Assembly: GCA_027325475.1 (NCBI GenBank)
Contig: DAIEFO010000081.1
Location: 1-8,603 of the forward strand
DNA length: 8,603 nt
Reading direction: 5' to 3'
DNA from: Desulfobacteraceae bacterium
GTDB lineage: Bacteria > Desulfobacterota > Desulfobacteria > Desulfobacterales > Desulfatirhabdiaceae
Shown: positions 1 to 5,811 of the stretch, in pieces
Layout: each line of letters starts with the position of its first letter
Numbering within the stretch: position 1 is the stretch's first letter
Notes under the pieces: generated by a model
Seen by the model: only the letters and a program-made list of their open reading frames with translations
What the model was told of the DNA's origin: nothing
The model's database searches: none
Translations under genes and position numbers: made by a program

Positions 1-262
1 TCCAGATGGCTGTCGGCACGGTGATGCCTAAGCCGGCAAGTACGGTGCAGACAGACATCTGGAGAGAGAAACTGAAGGTATTCAGAAAGTTGGGATCCGC
101 AAAAACATGTTGGTACGCCACAAAGCTCAAGACGCCTTTTTTACCCTTGAGCGAAAACAGGAAGGTGGCCAGCAGTGGAAGAAAGAAATATAAAAGCCCT
201 GCGATGAGCCAAAACCAGGAAAAAGATTTCCGTATGATCTTTTCGCTGTTTATTTTATCCAT
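1..262 (-). CDS. ABC importer permease, second subunit (partial, C-terminus beyond window)
   Basis: Inner-membrane permease subunit of the importer whose binding protein is at 1190-2302. Only the first 87 codons are in the window. The protein begins MDKINSEKIIRKSFSWFWLI, with a short basic cytoplasmic start and then a hydrophobic first membrane segment at about residues 14-34 (FSWFWLIAGLLYFFLPLLAT). The following stretch, FLFSLKGKKGVLSFVAYQHV, fits the periplasmic loop found after TM1 in PotC/PhnV-like permeases. A second hydrophobic segment begins near residue 68. The EAA loop is not in view, so the family call rests on context and the N-terminal pattern. The ATG overlaps the end of the preceding permease gene by 13 bases, which indicates translational coupling. 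A modest AGAGG lies about 11 bases upstream of the start. Confidence 0.8.
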   Translation of the reverse strand, partial: MDKINSEKIIRKSFSWFWLIAGLLYFFLPLLATFLFSLKGKKGVLSFVAYQHVFADPNFLNTFSFSLQMSVCTVLAGLGITVPTAIW

Positions 263-1185
263 CGTGACGAAAGCCTCTGAAGCCTTAAGTAAGCGATAAT
301 GCTGGCGGTCATAATGATGATCATCCCAAAGGCCATGGCATATCCCAGGTTGGGATCGTGAAGAACATTGCCGCGTATCTGGGCGCCGATCAGAATCGGA
401 ACGAGATTGATGAGACCGCCTGTAAGCGCATAAGCCGTTGCATATGCTCCGAATGCATTGCCGAAAAGGAGGATGACGGCGGCTGAAAGCGATGGCAAAA
501 GCACAGGAATTCCGACATGAAACCAGTATTGAAATGCAGATGCTCCCAGATTTTCAGAGGCTTCGCGCCACTCTTTTTTCATTCCGTCCAGAGCAGGCTG
601 AATGATCAGCACCATCAGTGGTATCTGAAAATAGATATAAGTCAGGCTGAGACCCCAAAAGCTGTAGAGGTTGAACCCCGTATCATAAAGGTCTATGCCG
701 AAAATGCTGCGCAGGAGAACCGTGATAAAACCCACCCGTCCAAGCGTTGAAATAAATGCAAACGCAAGAGGAACACCGGCGAAATTTGAAGCCACCCCCG
801 AAAATGTCGAAACAAAAGAACGAATGCCCTGCGGCAAGCCGCCGAGGCTTATTGCATAGGCGATCAGTAAACCGCCCAGACCGCCTATAACTGCTGTGGT
901 TGCGCTCAGATTGATGCTAATGAGATATGAACTGACAATATTCGGCTTGAGAAGATGGATAAAATTGTCAAACGTAAAAGCTCCGGTATTATCCTGAAAA
1001 CTGCCCACAACAAGAGAGCTTGCCGGAATTATCATGAAAGCAAAAAGAAAGATAAAAAACGGGACAAGACCAAGCCAGCGGGCCTGTCGTCGTATTCTGT
1101 GGGCATATAACCGGAAGATGCCGGACAAAGGTCTGTGGGCGGCGTCTGTTGTATGGGGCAACTCCTGTGCAGAGATGTCAGGCAT
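250..1185 (-). CDS. ABC importer permease, first subunit (PotB/PhnU-like)
   Basis: Inner-membrane permease of 311 residues that would form the channel together with the next gene. After a 36-residue polar, arginine-rich cytoplasmic start comes TM1 (about 38-60, LGLVPFFIFLFAFMIIPASS). Several further hydrophobic segments follow at about 92-114, 130-158, 174-197, 232-255 and 280-300. The ATPase-docking EAA loop lies at about 205-232 (EWREASENLGASAFQYWFHV, then GIP). This arrangement is typical of class-II binding-protein importers for polyamines, Fe3+ or phosphonates; the substrate cannot be read from the permease. The frame is open upstream to 1488, but that part lies inside the binding-protein gene. 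The ATG at 1185, 4 bases after that gene's stop, is preferred. An ATG at 1206 (7 residues longer, 17-base overlap) is a weaker alternative. Neither start has a good Shine-Dalgarno sequence, so coupled re-initiation is likely. Confidence 0.88.
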   Translation of the reverse strand: MPDISAQELPHTTDAAHRPLSGIFRLYAHRIRRQARWLGLVPFFIFLFAFMIIPASSLVVGSFQDNTGAFTFDNFIHLLKPNIVSSYLISINLSATTAVIGGLGGLLIAYAISLGGLPQGIRSFVSTFSGVASNFAGVPLAFAFISTLGRVGFITVLLRSIFGIDLYDTGFNLYSFWGLSLTYIYFQIPLMVLIIQPALDGMKKEWREASENLGASAFQYWFHVGIPVLLPSLSAAVILLFGNAFGAYATAYALTGGLINLVPILIGAQIRGNVLHDPNLGYAMAFGMIIIMTASIIAYLRLQRLSSRWIK

Positions 1186-1189
1186 ACGG

Positions 1190-2302
1190 CTATTTTTTCT
1201 GGACATTGATTTTGACAATTTTGTCCCAGTTTTCGGCAATGCTTTTATTCTCTGCTGTCTGATCGCTGAGTGATGGGAACACTGCTTTGACATAGGCGGC
1301 TGCAGGCGGAAGCTTTGCTGCCAGATCGGTCGGAATCTTGTTACGCTTTGCAAGATCATTATAGCGTACCGGATGCCCATAACCTTTGAGCCAGATAAGC
1401 TGGCCTTCATCTGAATACAGAAATTCCATCCAAAGGCGGGCGGTATTGGGATGCGGGGCATAGGCACTGATAGCCTGAATGTACACACCGGCTACGATTC
1501 CGGTTTTGGGTATAACTACGGCGATATTCGGGTTGCCTGCACATTTGTCACGGTTGGACAGGGCATTATAATCCCAGCGTACCGTTACAGGGGTTTCTCC
1601 AGATGCAACCGTGCCGGGAACCGCGATAACCGGAACGAAATTACCCACTTTGTTGAGTTTATCGAAAAACTCAAGTCCTGGCTTCATATCGGTCAGGCTT
1701 CCTCCCTGAGAAAGCGATGCTGCCACAACCGCCATAATAGCCTGATTGGCGGTGCGTGGATCGCCCGAAAGAGCGAATTTGTTTTTGAATTCGGGTTTGA
1801 GAAGATCAGACCAGTCTTCAGGCTGGTCTTTCACGATGTCCGCATTAATCTCGAAGGCCAGAACGCCATAATAGTCACCGTACCAATAGCCGTCCTTATC
1901 CTTGATGTTATCTGGAATTGTGTTCCATGTCCGTACTTTGTATGGAGCGATCAGCCCTTCTTTTTTGGCGGCTGGTCCAAATGAAAGTCCTACATCGATA
2001 ACATCGGGGGCCTGAGGCCCTTTATTGCCTTTGTTAGCCTTGATGGATTCAATTTCTTCTCCGGATGAGCCTTCAGGGTTCAGTTCATTCATCTTAATGC
2101 CGTATTTTTTAGAGAAGGTGTTAATCATTTCGCCGTAGTTGACCCAATCGCGCGGCAAAGCGATAACCGTGAGTTGCCCTTCCTTTTGAGCAGCTTTGAC
2201 AAGGGCATTCATATCCTGGGTCGATGCAGCCTGGCTGAATGCCGTTGAAGCTGATACTGAAAACAATGCAATGATGATGACGACGATGCCAAATTTTTTC
2301 AT
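1190..2302 (-). CDS. ABC importer periplasmic solute-binding protein (PotD/AfuA/PhnS-like)
   Basis: Secreted binding protein of 370 residues. It has a classical signal peptide: MKK, a hydrophobic core at about residues 4-18 (FGIVVIIIALFSVSA), and probable cleavage near residues 23-25 (AFSQA). No lipobox cysteine is seen, so a free periplasmic protein is expected. The mature part begins with the type-II binding-protein pattern KAAQKEGQLTVIALP (37-50). It continues with PDVIDVG (99-105), YGDYYGVLAFEIN (141-153), DWSDLLKPEFKNKFAL (163-178), and a C-terminal half with AYAPHPNTARLWMEFLYSDEGQ (280-301). That order fits the spermidine/putrescine, Fe3+ and 2-aminoethylphosphonate branch. The ligand cannot be decided, although tyrosines and acidic residues are present. 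The start is fixed by the strong AAGGAGGT just upstream and by the signal peptide. A TTG-initiated form from 2377 would place 25 polar residues, including two adjacent cysteines, before the signal peptide and is rejected. It is the first gene of a run that continues into two permeases. Confidence 0.9.
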   Translation of the reverse strand: MKKFGIVVIIIALFSVSASTAFSQAASTQDMNALVKAAQKEGQLTVIALPRDWVNYGEMINTFSKKYGIKMNELNPEGSSGEEIESIKANKGNKGPQAPDVIDVGLSFGPAAKKEGLIAPYKVRTWNTIPDNIKDKDGYWYGDYYGVLAFEINADIVKDQPEDWSDLLKPEFKNKFALSGDPRTANQAIMAVVAASLSQGGSLTDMKPGLEFFDKLNKVGNFVPVIAVPGTVASGETPVTVRWDYNALSNRDKCAGNPNIAVVIPKTGIVAGVYIQAISAYAPHPNTARLWMEFLYSDEGQLIWLKGYGHPVRYNDLAKRNKIPTDLAAKLPPAAAYVKAVFPSLSDQTAENKSIAENWDKIVKINVQKK

Positions 2303-2373
2303 GAAACCTCCTTGATTGCGTTTTCTGCGGAGGTCGCAGCACGAGCCGACACACGGACTTCTTGCGACCTCAT
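2299..2373 (-). CDS. Possible 24-residue leader ORF coupled to the binding protein
   Basis: A short open frame starts at an ATG (2373), begins MRSQEVRVSARAATS and ends KEVS. Its TGA overlaps the ATG of the binding-protein gene as ATGA. It therefore spans the whole leader, including both arms of the inverted repeat at 2330-2371 and the downstream ribosome binding site. The upstream sequence offers only AGG four bases before the ATG, a poor and rather close ribosome site. The peptide is alanine-, serine- and arginine-rich and resembles no family I recognise. An open frame of this length can easily occur by chance. The exact ATGA overlap and the position over the stem are the reasons to list it. 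Translating it would open the stem, so it could act as a leader peptide rather than make a useful product. Confidence 0.3.
   Translation of the reverse strand: MRSQEVRVSARAATSAENAIKEVS
2306..2313 (-). promoter_or_regulatory. Strong ribosome binding site of the binding-protein gene
   Basis: The minus strand reads AAGGAGGT, then four bases, then the ATG at 2302. This near-perfect match to the 16S anti-Shine-Dalgarno decides the start of the binding protein. It is also complementary to ACCTCC at 2329-2334 in the leader, which could mask it. Confidence 0.85.
2330..2371 (-). promoter_or_regulatory. Perfect 9-base inverted repeat in the transporter leader, possible translational switch
   Basis: The minus strand carries GAGGTCGCA (2371-2363) and TGCGACCTC (2338-2330), a perfect 9-base-pair stem with a 24-base loop, ending 27 bases before the ATG at 2302. 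The second arm includes ACCTC, and with the next C it forms ACCTCC, the exact complement of the GGAGGT in the ribosome binding site at 2307-2312. The first arm and the ribosome site could thus compete for the same bases. In one state the stem forms and the ribosome site is free; in the other the ribosome site is paired. The arrangement is seen directly. Its regulatory role is inference, and it matches no riboswitch class I recognise. It could instead be a protein operator. Confidence 0.45.
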
Positions 2374-2380
2374 CCAACCT

Positions 2381-2404
2381 GACAAATGATATATAACGTC
2401 TGTC
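2381..2404. promoter_or_regulatory. Imperfect palindrome, possible operator
   Basis: This 24-base segment is a dyad with 9 of 12 positions paired: GACA at one end, TGTC at the other and a TATATA centre. It lies seven bases before the possible leader ORF. The centre also resembles a -10 element on the minus strand (TTATAT), although no good -35 partner is seen. A regulator site overlapping a promoter is possible, but the symmetry is not strong enough for more than a tentative call. Confidence 0.2.
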
Positions 2405-2448
2405 TCCCTGATTTCGCTTATTTTTCGTAATACCTTGAATATAAAAAC

Positions 2449-2476
2449 AATATTTATTTACTGGCTATAATATCAA
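2449..2476 (-). promoter_or_regulatory. Tentative sigma-70-type promoter for the binding-protein operon
   Basis: The minus strand has TTGATA (2476-2471, five of six matches to the -35 consensus), a 16-base spacer, then AATATT (2454-2449, four of six). The TATTGT read with an 18-base spacer is an alternative -10. The surrounding 2414-2476 stretch is strikingly AT-rich compared with its neighbours, as promoter regions often are. Transcription from here would give a leader of roughly 140 bases holding the inverted repeat and the possible leader ORF. Confidence 0.25.
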
Positions 2477-2519
2477 TGGGTGCCAATTGAGGCGCGAAAT
2501 ATCCGCTGTAAAAGGTCTC

Positions 2520-2544
2520 ATGGGTGGATACAATTTCCAGCCAT
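2520..2544 (-). terminator. Weak hairpin after the GtrA gene, possible terminator
   Basis: Six bases after the GtrA stop, ATGG and TGGA pair with TCCA and CCAT, separated by a single C-C mismatch, around a 7-base loop. Only a short TTTT follows, some six bases later, so it is not a canonical intrinsic terminator. Its position at the end of one gene run and before an AT-rich promoter-like region is what favours the call. Confidence 0.22.
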
Positions 2545-2550
2545 TGTCTT

Positions 2551-2949
2551 CTACAACGCATTTCCCGCAACCCTGAAATTCAGATAGAGATTGATCAGAT
2601 AATTTCCCGCCCCCACCAGAACAGCGACAATGATTCGCGAAACGAGATACGGCCAGCTGGTGATGCTTGCCAGTGCCCACATCAGAAAGACAGTGACCGC
2701 TGATCCTGCCAAGGCTGTCTTGAGGAAATACAGATACCCCAGCAAGAGACTGCGCGAAGAGCCTTTGAATACCCACTTCCGGCTTAAAAAATAATTAAGC
2801 GATATGGCAATCAGAAAACTGGCTGCAACAGCGTATAAATAATAAATTTTCCAAAGGGATATCAGTAACCATAAAAGCGACAGATCGAACAGAAATGTCG
2901 AAGAGCCGATGACCGTATATCTGGAAAACCGTTTGAATCTGAGATACAT
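2551..2949 (-). CDS. GtrA-family small membrane protein
   Basis: Protein of 132 residues with four predicted membrane segments (about 11-31, 36-56, 71-91 and 99-119), the size and topology of the GtrA/DPMS-associated family. The family pattern is visible in three places: RFSRYTVIGSSTFLFDLSLL near the start, NYFLSRKWVF after TM2 (about 53-62) and NYLINLYLNFR near the end, resembling the family's repeated N-(F/Y)-x-x-N/S-R-x-W-V-F ends. GtrA proteins are thought to help move lipid-linked sugars (such as undecaprenyl-phosphate glucose) across the inner membrane, or to partner GT2 glycosyltransferases, usually in O-antigen or cell-wall glycosylation. No glycosyltransferase is present in this window, so the partner is unknown. 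The ATG at 2949 is used. A TTG one codon upstream (2952) has a slightly better distance to the weak GGG ribosome site and cannot be excluded. It follows arsC after 75 bases and may share its transcript. Confidence 0.85.
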   Translation of the reverse strand: MYLRFKRFSRYTVIGSSTFLFDLSLLWLLISLWKIYYLYAVAASFLIAISLNYFLSRKWVFKGSSRSLLLGYLYFLKTALAGSAVTVFLMWALASITSWPYLVSRIIVAVLVGAGNYLINLYLNFRVAGNAL

Positions 2950-3024
2950 CAAATGGACGCCCTTTTCAGTCTATGGTAAAGGGTTAAATCAAGCGCTACC
3001 TTGTCCATCGCCGGTTTGTATTTA

Positions 3025-3477
3025 TTAAGATTCGGGGTGCAGACCTTCCAATAACCGTATTTCAGTAATCCACTCTTTGACCCTGCTTTCAATCTGATCA
3101 CGGACTCGCCTGGTTTGGGCCAGTCTCTCTTCCCAAGTACCGAGGAATCGGGCCGGGTCATCAAATGGCCAGTGATGCCGTTTAACGTATCCAGGAAAGA
3201 GAGGACATTTTTCTGCCGCGTCATCACAAACAGTGATGACGTGTTCGTAAAGATTTCCCCGCTTGAAAAGGACAAACACGCTTTGTGATTTTTTATCACC
3301 GATATCAATTCCCACCTCTTTCATGGCCGCAATGGCCAACGGATTGATTTCTGCAGGCTCCAGTCCAGCACCTTCAACCTCAAATTGGTCTCCGCCATAT
3401 TTGCGCAAAAATGCTTCCGCCATCTGGCTTCTTGCACTATTATGTTCACAAATGAATAAAACGCGTATTCTCGTCAT
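3025..3477 (-). CDS. arsC: Arsenate reductase, thioredoxin-coupled LMW-phosphatase type
   Basis: Cytoplasmic protein of 150 residues with the low-molecular-weight tyrosine phosphatase fold used by pI258-type ArsC. The phosphate/arsenate loop is C10-E-H-N-S-A-R16 (CX5R), followed by SQMAEAF. Cys84 and Cys91 in VCDDAAEKCPLFPG match the pair that relays the disulfide to thioredoxin in the S. aureus enzyme (Cys82/Cys89). HHWPFDDPA (101-109) supplies the catalytic Asp before Pro. All three redox cysteines are therefore present, favouring arsenate reduction over plain phosphatase activity. The extra cysteine inside the loop of some relatives is an alanine here (A15), a common variant. The start has a purine-rich AAGGAAGG ribosome site about 5 bases upstream. 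There is no arsR, arsB or acr3 next to it, which is unusual for a resistance operon. It may be read from the phoH side across an 83-base gap. Confidence 0.88.
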   Translation of the reverse strand: MTRIRVLFICEHNSARSQMAEAFLRKYGGDQFEVEGAGLEPAEINPLAIAAMKEVGIDIGDKKSQSVFVLFKRGNLYEHVITVCDDAAEKCPLFPGYVKRHHWPFDDPARFLGTWEERLAQTRRVRDQIESRVKEWITEIRLLEGLHPES

Positions 3478-3519
3478 ATTTTCCTTCCTTTTTAAAGAGA
3501 GGGATTTGAAATTTCACCC

Positions 3520-3536
3520 AATGGAGCCGATCCATT
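3520..3536 (-). other. Small hairpin between phoH and arsC
   Basis: AATGGA and TCCATT form a perfect 6-base-pair stem with a 5-base loop (minus strand TCGGC), 24 bases after the phoH stop. No T-run follows, so it does not look like an intrinsic terminator. It may be an mRNA processing or stability element, or chance. Confidence 0.25.
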
Positions 3537-3560
3537 CCATTTGCGATTTCGTTCATGGTT

Positions 3561-4892
3561 CTACAAAAGATTGCTGGCCAGCTCCGACAGTTCCGAACGT
3601 TCCCCTTTTTCCAGATTGACATGGGCGTAGAGTTTCTGCCCCTGCATTTTTTCTATCAGATAGCTCAGGCCGTTGGACTGCGTGTTCAGATACGGATGGT
3701 CAATCTGGAAAATATCACCGGTCAGAACGATTTTCGTGTTTTCACCGGCGCGCGTGATAATGGTTTTAACTTCATGGGGCGTCAGGTTCTGCGCTTCATC
3801 CACAATAAAATATATATTGACCAGACTTCGGCCGCGAATGTAGGCCAGGGCGGATATAAGCAGCTTGTTTTCTTCCAGAAGCTTGTTAATCGTCTCCCGT
3901 GTGGATTCGGATTTGCCGAAATGGGTTTTGATGACGCTCAGATTGTCAAACAGCGGCTGCATGTAGGGATCGAGCTTGGACTGAATATCGCCGGGAAGAA
4001 AACCGATATCTTTATTGCTGAGCGGTACGACCGGGCGCGCCAGAAAAATCTGACGGTAATTCTTTTTTCGATGAAGTGCTGCCGCCAGTGCCAGAAGTGT
4101 TTTTCCGGTGCCGGCCTTACCGCTGATGGTTACCAGTTGGATGTTGCTGCTGGTCAGGGCGTCCAGGGCGAAAGTCTGCTCTGCGTTGCGCGGCAGAATG
4201 CCGAAAGCAGGGTTTTTATCGATACGCCGGATTTTCTGGTTGAAGGGATCATAGGTGGCCAGCACGGATTTTTTGTCGTTTCTGAGAACAAAGTACTCGT
4301 TGGCCACGGGTTCCTTTTCCAACTGCAAATCGGACGGGTCCATTTCAAAAGGATCTTCATACAGCTTTTTCAAAACTGTTTCTGGAATGCTTTTCAGAAA
4401 GCGCTTACCCGTATATAGCGTTGAAATATCCTTGACCTGATCGCTTTGATAATCCTGAGCCATCAAACCAATAGATTTCGCCTTGATCCGCAGGTTGACA
4501 TCCTTGGAAACCAGGATGACCTGAAGCGATGGACTTTCTTTGGCGATATGGTAAGCGATGTTAAGGACGTGATGATCCGGTCTGGATTCCGGAAAACTCA
4601 GGGCAATGTCTTCATGAAATTTCTTGTCTAATTTGACCGTAATCTTTCCCAGCCCAGGCCCGATGGGAACCCCGCCGTTGAACAGATGGTCCCCGCATAG
4701 CAGATCGAGTGTACGAACAAATTCACGGGCATGAAAATTCAGCATTTCACTGCCTTTTTTAAACTGGTCGAGTTCCTCGAGAACCGTTACGGGAATCACG
4801 ACATTATTCTCTCCGAACTGATAGATACAGGCGCTGTCATGAAGAATGACGTTGGTATCCAGAATGAATGTGGTCTTCTTTTTTCGTGGCAT
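3561..4892 (-). CDS. PhoH-family ATPase with N-terminal PIN domain (YlaK/PhoH2 type)
   Basis: Cytoplasmic two-domain protein of 443 residues, the normal length for the PIN-PhoH group. The PIN nuclease-like domain covers about 7-150. It starts TFILDTNVILHD with acidic Asp12, has VLEELDQFK (37-45), and ends with the typical SKDVNLRIKA (129-138, Asp131). The PhoH domain covers about 230-443. It has Walker A GKAGTGKT (258-265), ARPVVPLSNKDIGFLPGD (285-302), Walker B IYFIVDEAQN (360-369), TGD (391-393) and the closing GERSELSELAS (430-440). Mycobacterial PhoH2 of this architecture is an RNA helicase/ribonuclease, so RNA unwinding and cleavage is the best role by homology. The name recalls phosphate-starvation induction of E. 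coli PhoH, which need not apply here. The ATG lies 56 bases inside the end of the preceding gene. A stop codon closes the frame upstream, so no earlier start exists. The ribosome site (AGGA, about 13 bases away) is poor, suggesting coupling to the upstream gene. Confidence 0.92.
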   Translation of the reverse strand: MPRKKKTTFILDTNVILHDSACIYQFGENNVVIPVTVLEELDQFKKGSEMLNFHAREFVRTLDLLCGDHLFNGGVPIGPGLGKITVKLDKKFHEDIALSFPESRPDHHVLNIAYHIAKESPSLQVILVSKDVNLRIKAKSIGLMAQDYQSDQVKDISTLYTGKRFLKSIPETVLKKLYEDPFEMDPSDLQLEKEPVANEYFVLRNDKKSVLATYDPFNQKIRRIDKNPAFGILPRNAEQTFALDALTSSNIQLVTISGKAGTGKTLLALAAALHRKKNYRQIFLARPVVPLSNKDIGFLPGDIQSKLDPYMQPLFDNLSVIKTHFGKSESTRETINKLLEENKLLISALAYIRGRSLVNIYFIVDEAQNLTPHEVKTIITRAGENTKIVLTGDIFQIDHPYLNTQSNGLSYLIEKMQGQKLYAHVNLEKGERSELSELASNLL

Positions 4893-5673
4893 CGGATGTC
4901 GGGTTTCCTGTCAAGTTAAGATATTGATTCTTTACCATGTTAATATTGGACAGCGCTGTCTGGACATCGACATTGGCGTATTCAAAAACCATGGTGCTCT
5001 CAGGGGCAAATGAAGTAATCGCGGCAAATACTGAAGTCCAGTCAATGATACCATCACCGACAGGAAGGTGCTCATCGGATACGCCTTGATTATCATGGAG
5101 ATGACTGGCGACAAGACGATCGCCCAGCCGCTTGATGACATCCGGCAGATTCCAGTGATTAATATTGGCATGCCCTGTATCTATCAGGGCGCCTGCCTCA
5201 GGTAATCCTGAAAGCAGTTCCAGATATTCCGGCCAGTCGAACAGTAATGTACCTTTGGTGTTCAATCCCACATTTTCAATCAGTAACGGAACGTGATGAT
5301 CTCCAGAAATCGCCAGAAGTTTTTTCAGTCGCTGCTGTATGCGTTCCCTGACACGTTCTTTTTCTCCGTTAAACGCTTCATTGGTATGCACCACCACAAA
5401 AGCAGCATCCCATCTGGCCGCAAATTGAAATACATCTTTATAAAGAGCCATGTAGCGGATATCATTTTCATCAGCCAGATTGATTCCGACGCTTGGCCCA
5501 TGAATGCTTAGATTCTGAACTGGACGATTCGCATACAGTTCTTTCATAACCCGCTCCCAGTAGATATCGTTGCCAAATTCATAAAATACTTCTATTCCCA
5601 GATCAGCAGGCAAATATTTCAGGGCAGCATAGTTAAAGCCGACAAAAGACAAATTACTGAGAGACAAACGCAC
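4837..5673 (-). CDS. Sugar phosphate isomerase/epimerase-like TIM-barrel protein (AP endonuclease 2 superfamily)
   Basis: Cytoplasmic protein of 278 residues with the xylose-isomerase-like TIM-barrel pattern. Its strands end in likely metal or substrate residues: SIHGP (56-60, His58), VVVHTN (93-98, His96), LLIENV (130-135, Glu133), LIDTGHANI (163-171, Asp165 and His168), SHLHDNQG (190-197, His191, His193, Asp194), HLPVGDGIIDW (202-212) and MVFEYANVD (228-236, Glu231). The Glu-Asp-His-Glu set is the usual divalent-metal site of sugar isomerases and epimerases in this superfamily; endonuclease IV shares the fold. The exact sugar is unknown. It follows an Ugp/CUT1-like importer directly, so processing the imported sugar or polyol is a reasonable inference. 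The start is GTG, supported by GGAGGT 8 bases upstream. The last ~17 residues (after about NLTGNP) lie in or next to the overlap with phoH and look like an unstructured tail. Confidence 0.82.
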   Translation of the reverse strand: MRLSLSNLSFVGFNYAALKYLPADLGIEVFYEFGNDIYWERVMKELYANRPVQNLSIHGPSVGINLADENDIRYMALYKDVFQFAARWDAAFVVVHTNEAFNGEKERVRERIQQRLKKLLAISGDHHVPLLIENVGLNTKGTLLFDWPEYLELLSGLPEAGALIDTGHANINHWNLPDVIKRLGDRLVASHLHDNQGVSDEHLPVGDGIIDWTSVFAAITSFAPESTMVFEYANVDVQTALSNINMVKNQYLNLTGNPTSDATKKEDHIHSGYQRHSS

Positions 5674-5681
5674 TGATTTAT

Positions 5682-5687
5682 ACCTCC
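5682..5687 (-). promoter_or_regulatory. Ribosome binding site deciding a GTG start
   Basis: GGAGGT on the minus strand sits 8 bases before the GTG at 5673 and fixes this non-ATG start for the TIM-barrel protein. No ATG in that frame is better placed. Confidence 0.8.
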
Positions 5688-5697
5688 ATATCGTTTA

Positions 5698-5811
5698 TTA
5701 AATCGATGACCGCACATGGGGACGCCCGATATTACACCCGGTATGGCTGTCAAAGCCATTGACATGGTCCCAGGAAAAGGAGATGCCTGCCGTCCCTTCA
5801 ATGGCTGATTG
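5698..5811 (-). other. In-frame continuation of the ATPase gene after its stop (detached C-terminal end)
   Basis: Directly after the TAA at 5812-5814 the same frame stays open for 37 codons to a second TAA at 5698-5700. The reading includes GTAGISFSWDHVNGFDSHTG and then CNIGRPHV. This matches the closing strand and FD..TG end of MalK/UgpC-type regulatory domains. Adding it brings the protein to about 361 residues, the usual size of this family. The second stop lies 24 bases before the next gene's start, normal spacing for this cluster. It is therefore most likely the original end of the ATPase gene, cut off by a nonsense change, readthrough or a sequence error. Confidence 0.7.

Noticed and set aside
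1451..1984. 177-codon plus-strand open frame opposite the binding-protein gene
   Set aside because: Antisense to a well-supported binding protein, with no family pattern or ribosome site.
2303..2377. 25-residue N-terminal extension of the binding protein from a TTG codon
   Set aside because: It would bury a clear signal peptide behind a polar, cysteine-bearing stretch, whereas the ATG at 2302 has an excellent ribosome site.
2465..2776. 103-codon minus-strand open frame overlapping the end of gtrA
   Set aside because: Most of it is an alternative frame of gtrA, and the remaining tail has no recognisable features.
2949..3308. 119-codon minus-strand open frame overlapping arsC in another frame
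   Set aside because: arsC in the competing frame has every catalytic motif; this frame shows none.
3555..4418. 287-codon plus-strand open frame opposite phoH
   Set aside because: It lies entirely within the phoH region on the other strand, has no recognisable domain or ribosome site, and phoH has full conserved motifs. It is a mirror artefact of that gene's codon pattern.
4869..4884. A-rich slippery stretch (A AAA AAG) near the start of phoH, a possible frameshift site
   Set aside because: A -1 shift from phoH would only enter the last codons of the upstream frame, and moving from the upstream frame into phoH would need +1. There is no supporting stem-loop or ribosome-site signal and no biological need.
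5743..5767. Overlapping inverted repeats (ATGGCT/AGCCAT and TGTCAA/TTGACA) between the ATPase and TIM-barrel genes, with a TTGACA resembling a -35
   Set aside because: The segment reads as the former C-terminal coding end of the ATPase, so the symmetry is probably incidental. No good -10 is found at proper spacing, and no T-run follows, so neither promoter nor terminator is supported.
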